Origin: Prorocentrum cordatum
Taxonomy: Eukaryota; Sar; Dinophyceae; Prorocentrales; Prorocentraceae
Reading direction: 5' to 3'
Length of the DNA stretch: 64,000 bases
NCBI GenBank assembly: GCA_963575745.1
Contig: CAUYUJ010012714.1
Span: forward strand, 245,758 to 309,757
Position numbers and translations under genes: made by a program. The notes beneath the pieces are model-generated. The model saw only the letters and a list, made by a program, of their open reading frames with translations, was not told the DNA's origin and made no database searches. Shown here piece by piece: positions 1 through 10,369 of this stretch (the first letter of the stretch is position 1; every line of letters begins with the position of its first letter).

Positions 1-540
1 AGGGGCAGTGCTCGTCACAAACGTCGCGTTTATCGCAAATGCGATTCATCCAGAACGCAGCAGAGAACTGCAGTGGGGCCACCGCCTCGTCCGAGGCGGA
101 GCCCATGACGATGGCGGCGGTAGTCGTCTTCGCAGCTCATCCGTCAGGGTGGCGCCACAGACAGCTTCCAACTGTCCTGACCCAATCAACCCGACATCGC
201 GACTCCATTCCTCAGAGCCACGCGGCAAGACGCGTCACCTGATGTCGCCGCATGGGTCCTGCGCCGCGCCAGTGCCAAGAAGCTCTTGGATTCGGATCGT
301 GGGGGAGGGGGCGTTTACACGTGCCTCAAATCGCCCCCGTCGCGATCCCAATCCAATGGCTCCTGTGCGACTCCTGCGCTGGAGACATGCAGTGGCGCAC
401 CGCCAATAGTGTATTTTGCCGCGCGGCTGCGGGCCCTGGGATAGAGCCACGACGTCGCGTCGCGTGGATCTTGACAAGTGGGATCTGTGCGTGGCACCAC
501 CTTTGCGGATTAAGAGGACGGGTGGTCATCATCGTCGCTG
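1..540. other. No supported gene
   Basis: The open frames on both strands overlap each other and none shows a domain motif. The stretch may hold the decayed 5' part of the LINE that becomes recognisable at about position 565, since a complete endonuclease domain would need roughly 400 more bases upstream of the GDFN motif. Confidence 0.4.
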
Positions 541-564
541 ACATGGGCTCATCGCTTCTCCCCC

Positions 565-2043
565 ATGGGGGACTTTAACGCAAGGCTGCGCAGGCGCTTC
601 CCTGACGAGAAATCGATCTTGGGACCGTTTGTGTTCGGCTCGCCGGCTGCCCAGTCGAATCCTGCTTCGAATCGCAGCCTGCTGGCCGAGCTCTGCGCCA
701 AGCTGAAACTGACGATCGGCAACGCACTGTTTGACGAGCCTCTGGATCGCCAAATCACGTGCTACAATGTCGGGAAGAGCCCGGGGGGCGAGCCCATTCC
801 GGAAAATTTCGGCCAGATCGACATCGTCCTGGCGTCTTCCGAGTGGGCGGGATTCCTCAGACATGTCTGGATCGACATGGGGCGGGCGTTGGCTTCGCAC
901 CGCTTTCTCCTGACCGCTGACATCGACATCGCTCTCCGCGGCAGCGCGGCCGCCGCCGCAGCAGAGCGACCTGACTTTCGCTCTCTCGGGTCATCGCCAA
1001 TTGCCGCTGGCTTCGCCGAGGCCTCTGCGCGCCAGATGGACGGGGCCTGCGCTCGAGAAGGTAAAGTGTCTGCCAGCGAGCTTGATGCTGCCACGGCGGC
1101 CGCCTTTCACCGCGCCGCAAAGCAAATTGTGCCGACAGCAACGCTGACTCCGCGAAGGCCATGGAAATCTAGCCGCACCCTGCGCCGCATCCAGCAACGC
1201 TCTGACGCAAGGTTGGCCCTCGACCGCAGTGCAGAGACAAGCCTTGGTGTCGCGGTCAAGAGATCTGCCAAGGAAGACCGCACCGCGTGGCTGGACAACT
1301 GGCTCGCCGCGGGGGGCCGGAGCCATGTGCGACGACTTCGCAAAAGTTTCTGCGCGCAGCAAGGCCGGCTCCGGAACCGCGAAGGGCGAGTCGTCGATTC
1401 TGAGGCCCGAGCGGACACCATGGCGGAGTATTTCAGCGAGGTGCAACGGGCTGCTCGGGACAACACGGAGATGCGTGAAGAAGCACTGGGCCCGGGCCTC
1501 CCCGTTGACCTCGGCCCCATACTGGACAGCGAGGTGGAGGCAGCGGCCCGAAAGATGGTAAACCGTGCGGCTCGGACGGCGTGCCTGGAGACCTCTGGAA
1601 GGCCGTCGCTGCGCCGGGGTCGCCAGCGAGGAGATGGGCGACGGCGCTCTGCTCGAAGCGCTTGGAAGATGGCATGGTCCCAGACGCCTGGCACGAGCCG
1701 CTTGTGGTCGCAATTGCCAAGAAGGGCGACGAATCTCTGTGAGAACTACAAGCCGGTCTGTCTTCTGCAAGCTGGCTGCAAACTTTACGCTACCGTACTG
1801 CTGCGACGCCTTCAGGCCGCCGGCGCCGAGTCGCGCGCCTGGCCGACGCAATTTGGATTTAAGTCGCAGAGCGGAACCGCCGACGCCATCTTCACGGCGA
1901 GGCGATTCATGGACGATGCGTGGGAAGCGAAAGGCGCTCACCTCGTCTTCCTCGCGCTCGACTGGGCCAAAACCTTTACAGCGTTGACCCTGCGGCCTTA
2001 CTGCGGGCTCTGCGCCGCTTCGGGCTGCCGGACAAGATGCTGA
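565..2043 (+). pseudogene. LINE remnant: EEP endonuclease and start of reverse transcriptase
   Basis: The frame opens with MGDFNAR, the metal and phosphate-binding GDFN motif of exonuclease-endonuclease-phosphatase enzymes that nick target DNA for LINEs. FGQIDIVLAS and a degraded SHR (SDH in active enzymes) follow near residues 90-115. The RT part resumes with NYKPVCLL and QFGFKSQSGTADAIF near residues 395-440. Between about 1562 and 1737 the better reading is another frame (GSDGVPGDLWKAV to AIAKKGD), so two compensating indels lie inside. The N-terminal third of the endonuclease is not recognisable upstream. Confidence 0.8.
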
Positions 2044-2990
2044 AGGCCGTGGGCGCGGTCTACACCGGGCGCCGCTTCGCTGTGCGAGACGCTGGCCAAA
2101 CATCTACCTCGCGAGAGCAGAAGGCTGGTGTTTGCCAGGGATGCCCTCTCTCCCCGTTCTTATTCGCCATGGTCGTGACGGTCCTCCTGACAGATGCGAA
2201 GCATGAATTGGGGGCGGCTGCGGACGAGGTCAAAGACATGCGCCGCCGAAGACATGCGATCCATCTCGGATGCTGGCGCCAAGTACGGCCTGCGCTAGAA
2301 CTGGCGGAAGCTGGAAGTGCTGCCGGTACGGTGCCAAGCGTCTATCTCGAAGCCCGATGGCGAGCCGTTTGTCCAGAAGGAGAGCCTCGTGTTCTTGGGC
2401 GCTGTTCTCTCATCCAACGGCAACATCGACGCTGAGCTTTTGCGAAGGCTCGGAGCGGCGAGGTCTGAGTTCGACAAGCTAGCTCGAATATGGTCTCATC
2501 GCACTCTGTCCGTGTATTAAAAAGTGAATATGTTCAACGCGTGTGTAATTTCAAAGCTTTTGTATCGCCTTCACACCGCGTGGTTGACCAAAAACAGAGC
2601 TGCCCAAATTAGACGTTTTTCAAGTATGCTGTTCGCGCAAGGTTTTAGGTATTCCGTTTTCGTATATAACTCACATGACAAATTGTTCGGTGCTTGGCCC
2701 GACAAGGCAAAGCTGGTTGAGCCAGATCTTGATGGAGCGACAACTTACAGGTCGCGCGCACGGGCGACGACCACCCCGTGCGCGGATGTCTTTTCAAGCT
2801 CGGAAGCGCGGAGCTTCGAGATCCACCCTCAGTCCGCCGGCGCGGCCGTCCCAGACAGGTGTGGGCGCGCGAGGTGTATGAACACGCTGTGCATGCATGT
2901 GTACGAAGAAGTGTCAATTGGTCAGAGGTTGCTGCCATGCCAGCAAGCGTCTGGAAGAGCACGGCGCGAGAGTACAGCCGATCTCGCTAG
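1920..2990 (+). pseudogene. LINE remnant: reverse transcriptase palm to C-terminus, catalytic YxDD lost
   Basis: After a frameshift near 1975 the RT continues with LLRALRRFGLPDKMLK and GVCQGCPLSPFLF (to about 2168). The stretch that should carry the catalytic Y-x-D-D (about 2225-2265) is missing: the sequence passes from an EVKDM-like segment to SISDAGAKYGL in another frame with an in-frame stop. Downstream come VFLGAVLSSNG (2317-2520), FNACVISKLLYRLHTAWL (from 2530) and, in a further frame, GRPRQVWAREVYEHAV (about 2840-2890), typical of LINE C-termini. The deletion and stops mean this copy is dead. Confidence 0.8.
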
Positions 2991-2999
2991 TTCCCTTCC

Positions 3000-3940
3000 A
3001 TTGCTCATGTGCGCGTCGCACGGCTTCTAATAATAAATCCTGGCGCCACGTAGGATTCGGAGAGCGAGACGCGACCCCAGCGCCGCGCTAAGGCGAAAAG
3101 CCTTTTCAGACCAGGCCTCACCGTCGCGCCAGGGCCACATGGCGACTTCATATGAGCCCCCGAGCCCCAGGTGTGGGACCTCGCCTCACCACTGCTATGG
3201 CGTGAGCCGCCATGGCTGTGGCGTGGCGAGGGGGTCGCCATACTGTATGGTCTTAGTCTGGCTCTTCATCTGCTGCCATGCTGGGGCGGGGTGGTGATGG
3301 TGGCTGGTGCCTAAACGCAGGCCTGGCTGGCTTCCGTACCCCGCTGTAGTGCCAACACAGTCGGGGTGATTCGATCGTGAACTCATCTGAACAATCATCA
3401 TCACCGTTATCATGAAACTCGCATCGTCATCATGACCGTCACCATCGCAACGCCACATCACCACTTCTGCCTGACGCCGCTCCTGCAGCCAGCTAAGTAG
3501 TATGATAAGTGTTTCGTGCTAGTGGCTGGCGGTTGCAATGGCAGTGGCAATGGTAATCTTCTTAACTGGTGTGTGTTCTCGATTAGGTGTTTCTCGATTT
3601 GGTGTTTCTGTGTGTGTGCCCATTTGAACGTTTGTGGCGCGATGTGCTAACCTTGTATACATATGCATATTCACATACAGACTCGATAACAATACGCAAA
3701 TACCTATCATGCTCTCTGATGTGCCGCTGCAATGGAACTCCATGGTACGATAACCCACGGCATGAAACACAGTACTCCGCTAGGTTCTGCAATGCTCAGC
3801 CATGGCCAATGACAATATTCGCTGCGACATGATACGTCATGAAATGTGTTCCATCGCAGACCGTTCGACACTTTGTTCTGTCGCGGCTGATGTGTCGATC
3901 ATGCATTTCTGCGATTATCAGAAATCGATTCCCAAGTCCC
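3000..3940. other. Spacer without a recognisable gene
   Basis: Mixed sequence with a short CAT-rich patch near 3385-3470. Nothing coding or repetitive stands out. Confidence 0.4.
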
Positions 3941-4180
3941 CCGCGATCCTCCATCCATCGATCATCGCCCCCATGAATCCATGCACCTTCTGGTCCCTCG
4001 ACACATGGATCCGTCGTCCTCACAAACCATCTGCCCGTCGGTGCTTCGATCCCTCGATCCGTCGATCCTCGATCCACTGATCCGTCGATTCCTCGGTCAC
4101 CCATCGATCCCCAACACCACGATCCAGTGATCCTTCGCTCCCTCGAGGCGCCATCGTTCGATCCTCGACGTCCCCGCGAC
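3940..4180. repeat. Degenerate CGATCC-rich tandem repeat
   Basis: The hexamer CGATCC and near variants (cgatcg, tgatcc, ggatcc) recur at short irregular spacing, giving nested GATC palindromes. It looks like an old short-unit satellite. Confidence 0.65.
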
Positions 4181-4295
4181 CCATGTCGAGTGAGAGGAGG
4201 GGGAGCAGGAACACGGGAGAAGAGGCCGAGCCCCGGTCGGCACCGGGCAGGCCCGAGCCATCACAGAAGAAGAGACGTCGCCATGAGCGTATTGC

Positions 4296-4470
4296 GGGTT
4301 CGCGTCGTGTCGACCCCAGCGTTGGTTCCTGACACCGCGGGGATCGTTCAGCCTTGAACGATCGGCCGTTTCCCAAGCGTCCGATCGTTTGACATGAACC
4401 GATTCTGGGTCGCCAGCGGCGTGCAACACTGAACGCAAGCGGCGGATTTCATATTGGCCGATTCCGGGCC
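4296..4470. repeat. Dispersed repeat, copy 1 (second copy near 49.8-49.96 kb)
   Basis: About 150 bp aligns with 49800-49960 in the same orientation: gatcgttcagccttgaacg against gatcgttcaaccttgaacg, then accgattctgggtcgcc in both. Identity is roughly 80 percent by eye. The core holds a small palindrome, gttcaNccttgaac. Confidence 0.75.
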
Positions 4471-4629
4471 ACCAACGCAACGCCCGATGCAGGGTCGATG
4501 CCGCGTCGGCACAACACGAACCTACCGTACCTCTCCTAGGGCGCGCTTTGACAAGATATTCGAGCCTTGGCGACGAGAAGCCCCCCTGGAGGCCCATAGA
4601 GGACATGTCACTGGCAAGAGCCTCGAACC

Positions 4630-5040
4630 TCGAACAATCAACGAATGACGACGAGCGGCGACGAAACCGACGACGAAGAGAGACGAGGATCGCAGGATCG
4701 ACGACGACGACGGCGGCGGCGACGACAGCTGCGACGTCGACGCGAAGGCGACGCCGTCGGAAGACGACGAATGACGACGAGCAACAAGTTGTTGCTCGTC
4801 GTTGTCAACGACGAACACCGACGAATCGACGACGAACGAACAACGACGACGACCGGCGACGTCGAACAACGACCAACGACGTCGTCGACAGCGACGGGCG
4901 ACGTCGAAAAAGACGACGAACGACGACGTCGACGAAGACAACGACGACCAAATGACAACCGACGACGCAGACTGCACGACAAACGACGACGAGTCGACGA
5001 CGACGACGACGTCCGTCGTCGCTCGCCGCCGCCGCCGCCG
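4630..5040. repeat. ACG/CGA-rich low-complexity tract
   Basis: About 400 bases built mainly from cga, acg and gac triplets with scattered substitutions. It opens long Arg/Asp/Thr-rich frames on both strands that I do not regard as genes. Up to about 5290 the sequence stays GC-rich with no gene seen. Confidence 0.8.
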
Positions 5041-5299
5041 CGGGGGGGCGCCGCTCCCGGCACAGGGGCCGCCGCGCGGGCTCGGGGGCGACCATGCGGG
5101 CCAGCAGCGGCGCCAGGCGCTCGCCTCCGCCCCTCCCCTCTGCCCTCCCAAATCGGCGAGACTCAAAGGGCCCAAGGAGCCACAAATAAGTGCAGACAAG
5201 TCCAAGGACTCATATCATTTTGAATATTTTCTGGACTTTCGTCTTCCCTCCCGATTCTTTTCATGGGGTTCGAAGTTTCGGGGTGTCTGCTTTATTTTT

Positions 5300-5720
5300 C
5301 CCTACTGAGAGACGCACGGATCGGGTTTGGGGAACTCGGGTTGGCCTGACGGGGCCGCAAGGGAAATGACGAGACCCACACTAAAATCCGACGCGAGCTC
5401 CCGCGGCAAACGTTCCACCATGACCGGACCGTCGAAATCCGGAACGGGCCCGTCAAGAAGCGTCGGCAGGCAAGTCCGAGCTCTGGCGAACTCGAGTCTT
5501 GAAGGTTGGCACTGTTGCATAGCTTGTCGCGGCGGCAGCCCCAGCGACACGCTATGCATTGCAAGTGGATTGCGTGTCGCTCCGCTCCGCGCGGCGCCAG
5601 TCTGGGAAAGGCTTGGGACGTTGACGCTCAGGGACGGGGACGTGGATAGTGTGTCGCCCCGAAGCGTGGTGGGCCAGAATTGGCGGTGCGACACGCCAAG
5701 CCAAAATTCCCGACCGCACG
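5300..5720. repeat. Dispersed repeat, copy 1 (related to 62.25-62.40 and 63.11-63.34 kb)
   Basis: The left part (5310-5500, with gtcaagaagcgtcggcag and ctggcgaactcgagtc) matches 62250-62400. The right part (5500-5715, with gcgacacgctatgc and gtggtgggccagaa) matches 63115-63340. In this copy the halves are adjacent; in the other they are about 700 bp apart. The right half contains inverted GTGTCGC/GCGACAC motifs. Confidence 0.75.
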
Positions 5721-6109
5721 TTTCCCTGACAATGGACGAGCAGCCGCCGCCTCCACCCGCCTCTCGCTCGCCGCCGTGTTTGGTTTTTAGTTCTGAACTC
5801 GGGCCTCTGGCGGGCGTTCGGGACGATCAGGGCAGCCCCTGAGCGCCCTCGGCGAGGCGCAGCTGCTGGCAAGCATCCCGAGGCTGAATTTAGGTTGGGC
5901 ATGTCCTCCTACAGGGGGATTTTGGAAGAAGAACACAAGTTCTTCGAACAAACATCAAAAGGGCCAAAAACCTCGGAACATCGTCACCGACTATCTTTTT
6001 ACACTGTTATGGAGGATTCCTCCAGTAGAGGGACACGCAGACTTACGGCTGGATCACCGCCGAGGACCGACGAAAATCTTCGAACACCTCGAGCCTCGAG
6101 CCCGAAGCT

Positions 6110-6151
6110 TCCCCGACAGTGGGCGAGCGACCGCCGCCTCCGCCCGCCACC

Positions 6152-6183
<32 letters not shown>

Positions 6184-6340
6184 TCTGCCGCCGCCCCTGG
6201 GCGCCCAGCACCGCCGTCCCGAGCGGCGGCCGCCGCCGTCGAGCAGGCCGCCGCCGCCGCCGCCGTCGGTGCGCCGTCGGCGCGGGCGCCGAGCTCGCGG
6301 CGCTCGCCGCCGCCGGCGGCGGCGTCCTCAGGGTCGCCGT
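6110..6340. repeat. CCG-rich low-complexity tract
   Basis: Runs of gcc/ccg triplets that translate to polyproline or polyarginine. A weaker version near 5735-5760 shares the lead-in gacagtgggcgagcgaccg (gacaatggacgagcagccg there), suggesting local duplication. Confidence 0.75.
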
Positions 6341-6614
6341 CAGATCGAGGCTCAGGGATCGGCCCTTGGATCTGGGCGTCGCGAGTTCTCCAGTTCCAGG
6401 TGCAAAGGAGGCCTGGTGTCTGTTGTGTGTTCCTTTTACTCGGGAAACCGATGCGAAACTATCCCATACGCCTCCCCCTCTCTCTCTCTCTCTCTTTGTT
6501 CCCAACCATCCTGTGGTGTTGGGTCCTCGTTTTGAAGAGACGGTGCCCGCGTCCTCTCCTCTCCTCCTCTTCCCCCTCCTCCCTCCTCCCCCTCCTTGCC
6601 TCTGCTCTCGGCAC

Positions 6615-8020
6615 ACCTCTCACGCGTTTCGTAGCCCCATAGGGAGCTCCACCGAAGGCCCCAGTGGGGGTGTTCGCATGCGGTTCCCCCACCCAGGGCA
6701 GCGTTTCGTAGCCCCATAGGGAGCTCCACCGAAGGCCCCAGTGGGGGTGTTCGCATGCGGTTCCCCCACCCAGGGCAGCGTTTCGTGGCCCCATAGGGAG
6801 CTCCACCGAAGGCCCCAGTGGGGGTGTTCGCATGCGGTTCCCCCACCCAGGGCAGCGTTTCGTGGCCCCATAGGGAGCTCCACCGAAGGCCCCAGTGGGG
6901 GTGTTCGCATGCGGTTCCCCCACCCAGGGCAGCGTTTCGTAGCCCCATAGGGAGCTCCACCGAAGGCCCCAGTGGGGGTGTTCGCATGCGGTTCCCCCAC
7001 CCAGGGCAGCGTTTCGTGGCCCCATAGGGAGCTCCACCGAAGGCCCCAGTGGGGGTGTTCGCATGCGGTTCCCCCACCCAGGGCAGCGTTTCGTGGCCCC
7101 ATAGGGAGCTCCACCGAAGGCCCCAGTGGGGGTGTTCGCATGCGGTTCCCCACCCAGGGCAGCGTTTCGTGGCCCCATAGGGAGCTCCACCGAAGGCCCC
7201 AGTGGGGGTGTTCGCATGCGGTTCCCCCACCCAGGGCAGCGTTTCGTGGCCCCATAGGGAGCTCCACCGAAGGCCCCAGTGGGGGTGTTCGCATGCGGTT
7301 CCCCCACCCAGGGCAGCGTTTCGTGGCCCCATAGGGAGCTCCACCGAAGGCCCCAGTGGGGGTGTTCGCATGCGGTTCCCCCACCCAGGGCAGCGTTTCG
7401 GGAGCTCCACCGAAGGCCCAGTGGGGGTGTTCGCATGCGGTTCCCCCACCCAGGGCAGCGTTTCGTGGCCCCATAGGGAGCTCCACCGAAGGCCCCAGTG
7501 GGGGTGTCCATGCGGTTCCCCCCCCAGGGCAGCGTTTCGTGGCCCCATAGGGAGCTCCACCGAAGGCAGTGGGTGTTCGCATGCGGTTCCCCACCCAGGG
7601 CAGCGTTTCGTGGCCCCAGGGAGCTCCACCGAAGGCCCCAGTGGGGGTGTTCGCATGCGGTTCCCCCACCCAGGGCAGCGTTTCGTGGCCCCATAGGGAG
7701 CTCCACCGGAGGCCCCAGTGGCTGCCCTCGCATGCGGTTCCCCCACCCAGGGCAGCGCTTCGTGGCCCCATGGGGAGCTCCACCGAAAGCCCCCGTGGCG
7801 CAGTTCGCATGCGCTTCCCCCACCCAGGGCAGCGTTTCGTGGCACCATAGGGAGCTCCACCGAAGGCCCCAGTGGCGCAGTTCGCATGCGGTTCCCCCAC
7901 CCAGGGCAGCGTTTCGTAGCCAATAGGGAGCTCCACCGAAGGCCGCCCCGGTGGCGCAGTCCGCATGCGGTTCCCCCTATCCAAGGCAGCGCTTCGTGGC
8001 CCCATATGGAGCCCCACCGA
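6615..8020. repeat. 77-bp minisatellite array, about 18 units
   Basis: Each unit runs from cgtttcgtRgccccatagg through gagctccaccgaaggcccc and gtgttcgcatgcggttccc to cacccagggcag. Spacing is 77 bp in the regular part (for example 6741, 6818, 6972), with shortened or diverged units from about 7390 on. The first junction (cacacctctcacgcgtttcg) already resembles the 90-bp satellite at 10.4-11.7 kb read in reverse. Long open frames across it are repeat artefacts. Confidence 0.95.
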
Positions 8021-8044
8021 AAGCGGCACCCACAACGCGTTACC

Positions 8045-9150
8045 AACAATTGCTTATGGTTGGGTCTTTCGCCAGGATAATTTTTCTCTCTCTCTCTCTC
8101 TCTTTCTCTCTCTTTCCCTCTCTCTCTCTTTCACTATCTTCCTCTTGAAAGCCTCCGCCTTTGAAAGAGGGATTCCTATTGAAAGCCTCTACAAAAGGAT
8201 TCCTATCGAAAGTCTTGACAAAAGCATTCCTATTGAACTCCTCTACAAAAGGATTTCGATTGAAAGCTAATACAAAAGGATTCCGATTAAAAACTTCTAG
8301 AAAAGGATTTCTATTGAAAGCTAATGCAAAAGGATTCCTATTGAGAGCCTCTACACAAAGGGTTTCTATTGAAAGCTCATACACACAAATTCCAATTGAA
8401 AACCTTTCCGATAGGATTCCTATTGAAATCCTCTACATAAGGATTCATATTGAAAGCCTGTACCAAAGGATTCCTATTGAAAGCCTCTGCACAAGGATTC
8501 TTATTGAAAGCCTTTACGAAAAGGATGCAGAAAAGGTGCATATCGAAAACCTCTACAAACGGATTCTTATTGAAATCCAGTACAAAAGGATTCCTGTTTA
8601 ACGCCGCTGCGAAACCATTCATATTGAAAGCCAGTACAAGATGATTCCGATTGAAAGCCTGTACAAAAAGATTCCGATTGAAAGCCTCTAAGAAGGGATT
8701 CATATTGAAATCCTCGACAGAAGGATTCCGATTGGAAGCCTTTGCAAAAAGGATTCCCATTAGAATCCTCTACAGAAGGATCCCGACCGAAAGTCTGTAC
8801 CAAAGGATTCCGCTTGAGCGCCTCTACGAAAGGATCCCGATTGAAAGCCAATGCAGAAATATTCCTATTGACATGCGATAGGATTCCCATTGAAAGCCTC
8901 TACAACAGGATTCCTAGTGGACGCCAACACACAAGGATTCTTGTTGAAAGCCTCTACATAAGGATTCCTATTGAAAGCAAATACAAAAGGATTCCTATTG
9001 AAAGCCCATTGAAAAAAAAAACTACAAACGGATTCCGATTGAAAACCTTCACAATAAGGATTCGTATTGAAAATCAATACAACAAGATTTTTGTTGGAAA
9101 CCCATACAAAATTATCCTGGCGAAGGACCCAACCATATGCAGTTGTGAGT
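8045..9150. repeat. 27-bp minisatellite block with flanking inverted repeats
   Basis: From about 8150 to 9110 a 27-bp unit repeats over 30 times with much divergence: attcctattgaaagcctct followed by acaaaagg. A CT-rich run (8085-8135) precedes it. The block is bracketed by inverted copies of an approximately 38-bp sequence: 9108-9147 begins aaaattatcctggcgaagg and the reverse complement of 8047-8085 begins aaaattatcctggcgaaag. The same 27-bp unit recurs at 11.82-12.19 kb. Confidence 0.9.
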
Positions 9151-9570
9151 ATCGCAATTGTGAGTATCTTCTTCGGTGGCGCTCCCTATGGGGCCACGAA
9201 CCGCATGAGGGGTGTGCCGAAATGTGGCGGGGTACACAACGCAAAGGAATACGATAGATCTGATTACGAGAGAAAGAACGCGGGTGAGTCAGAGCGCGAG
9301 GGAATCTGAGTATGAATGGGTCTGCGCGCGAGTGAATATATTTGCATGAATGCGATCATGGAACCGCCTAGTGTAAGTGTCGAGCATGCCTGTCCGAACA
9401 CACGCGACACTGGGCGTGGCCGCCGCAGGCAGCTTCCGCGGGAACCCCGACGGCAGCGTCCGCACGTCGCGACGCCCATGTCGGCACGCCTCTTGCGAGG
9501 ATCGCGCCCGCTTTCGGCTCTTCTTTTCCTTCCTCTTTGCCCGCGCACTCCAAAATCCAAGGCTGCGGGC
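9150..9570. other. Lone satellite unit, then unassigned sequence
   Basis: 9165-9230 holds one diverged unit related to the 77/90-bp satellites (ttcggtggcgctccctatgg, then aggggtgtgccgaaatg). From 9230 to 9570 I see no gene; part may be the 3' untranslated side of the helicase-like gene that ends at 9891. Confidence 0.55.
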
Positions 9571-9574
9571 GCAG

Positions 9575-9835
9575 CGCAGCGCGGAGTCCCCGCGACGCGC
9601 GCTGGTCGCCCCGGGCGGGGTCCCAGCGACGCGCGCGGGTCGTCCGCTGCGCGAAGCAGAGAGAGCTGACTAGCTAACTGGCTGGCTGATAGCGGGCAAG
9701 TCTCTGACCGCTGGGCAGAGCGACGACGGGCGAACGAGGCGCCGGGCCCCCCGCAGCACGGAGTTCCCGCGACGCGCGCTGGTCGCCCCGAGAGGGTCCC
9801 AGCGACGCGCGCGGGTCGTCCGCGGCGCGAGGCCA
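9575..9835. repeat. Duplicated GC-rich segment, two copies about 180 bp apart
   Basis: cgcgacgcgcgctggtcgcc with following gggtcccagcgacgcgcg occurs at about 9590-9650 and again at about 9770-9825. The spacer holds gctgactagctaactggctgg. No coding signal seen. Confidence 0.75.
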
Positions 9836-9890
9836 AACAATTAGTCGGGCAGTCGAGAGAAGGCGCGGCTCGGGGGAGACGCTCCTCAGG

Positions 9891-10356
9891 TCAGGCCTCG
9901 CGGATGAACTCGGTGAAGCCGAGCTCCCTGGCGAGGGCCGTCGCTTCCCTCCTGCACCGCTTCGTGCGCGCCGCAAACTGCTCCAGCTGCTTCCGCAAGC
10001 CCTGCGGCGGCCCTGCCAGGAAGAACTCGATGCGCGGCGCCCGCATGAGCAGGAGGTCCTCGTGGCGCGTGGCGCGCGAGAGCAGCACGTAGAGCTCCAG
10101 CCACCAGTCGTCGTCCTCCTTCTTGCCGTTCCCTACCTCGTGGCGGCCGCAATCCAGGATCACGCCTGGGCGACGTCGACCGAGGGAGCAGCGCGCCGGG
10201 CAGCCGACGGCCCAGGGCGAGAGTCCACAGGACCGAGAGATGGTCTGGCCGCGGACTGCTCGCGCCCCGGAGGTCTGGCCGCCCCCGGAGCGCCGTTCCC
10301 CCGCCCCGTCGCCTTCGCGCATGGTGCGCCCCTGGCACGCCACCGTGGTGATGACC
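9891..10356 (-). CDS. C-terminal part of a superfamily 1 helicase-like protein
   Basis: Two exons on the minus strand, 10313-10356 and 9891-10165, read VITTVACQGRTMREG then VILDCG. YVLLSRATR follows, resembling motif VI of superfamily 1 (PIF1/RecD-like) helicases, where the arginine contacts ATP; the preceding ACQGRT resembles motif V. The tail FTEFIREA ends at the stop 9891-9893. G/C third positions dominate. The acceptor before 10356 means an upstream intron runs into the 90-bp satellite array; the ATPase N-terminus is outside what I can find. Motif reading is by eye, so a different P-loop NTPase is possible. Confidence 0.6.
10166..10312 (-). other. GC-AG intron in the helicase-like gene
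   Basis: Splicing gaag|gcgacg to gtcgcccag|gcgtg joins the exons in frame (MREG-VILD). The 147-nt intron is a multiple of three without a stop, so the open frame runs through it. Both boundaries share AG|GCG, a direct repeat of the type found at introner-derived introns. Confidence 0.6.
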
Positions 10357-10369
10357 CTGCCGTGCGAGA

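Larger units (their letters stand above)
540..3000 (+). mobile_element. Degenerate APE-type LINE (non-LTR retrotransposon)
   Basis: Endonuclease, reverse transcriptase and C-terminal LINE motifs appear in the right order on the plus strand but are spread over all three frames. The order is GDFNAR, then KKGD and NYKPVCLL, QFGFKSQSGTADAIF, GVCQGCPLSPFLF, VFLGAVLSSNG, and finally GRPRQVWAREV. Frame changes occur near 1562, 1737, 1975 and 2240, so the copy cannot express an intact polyprotein. I saw no target duplication or poly-A tail. It is a different family from the LINE at 52.8-59.5 kb, whose RT and endonuclease motifs differ clearly. Confidence 0.85.

Noticed and set aside
6436-8049. Open frames of 450-540 codons through the 77-bp array
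   Set aside because: The unit length gives open frames in several phases on both strands; composition follows the repeat and no domain is present.
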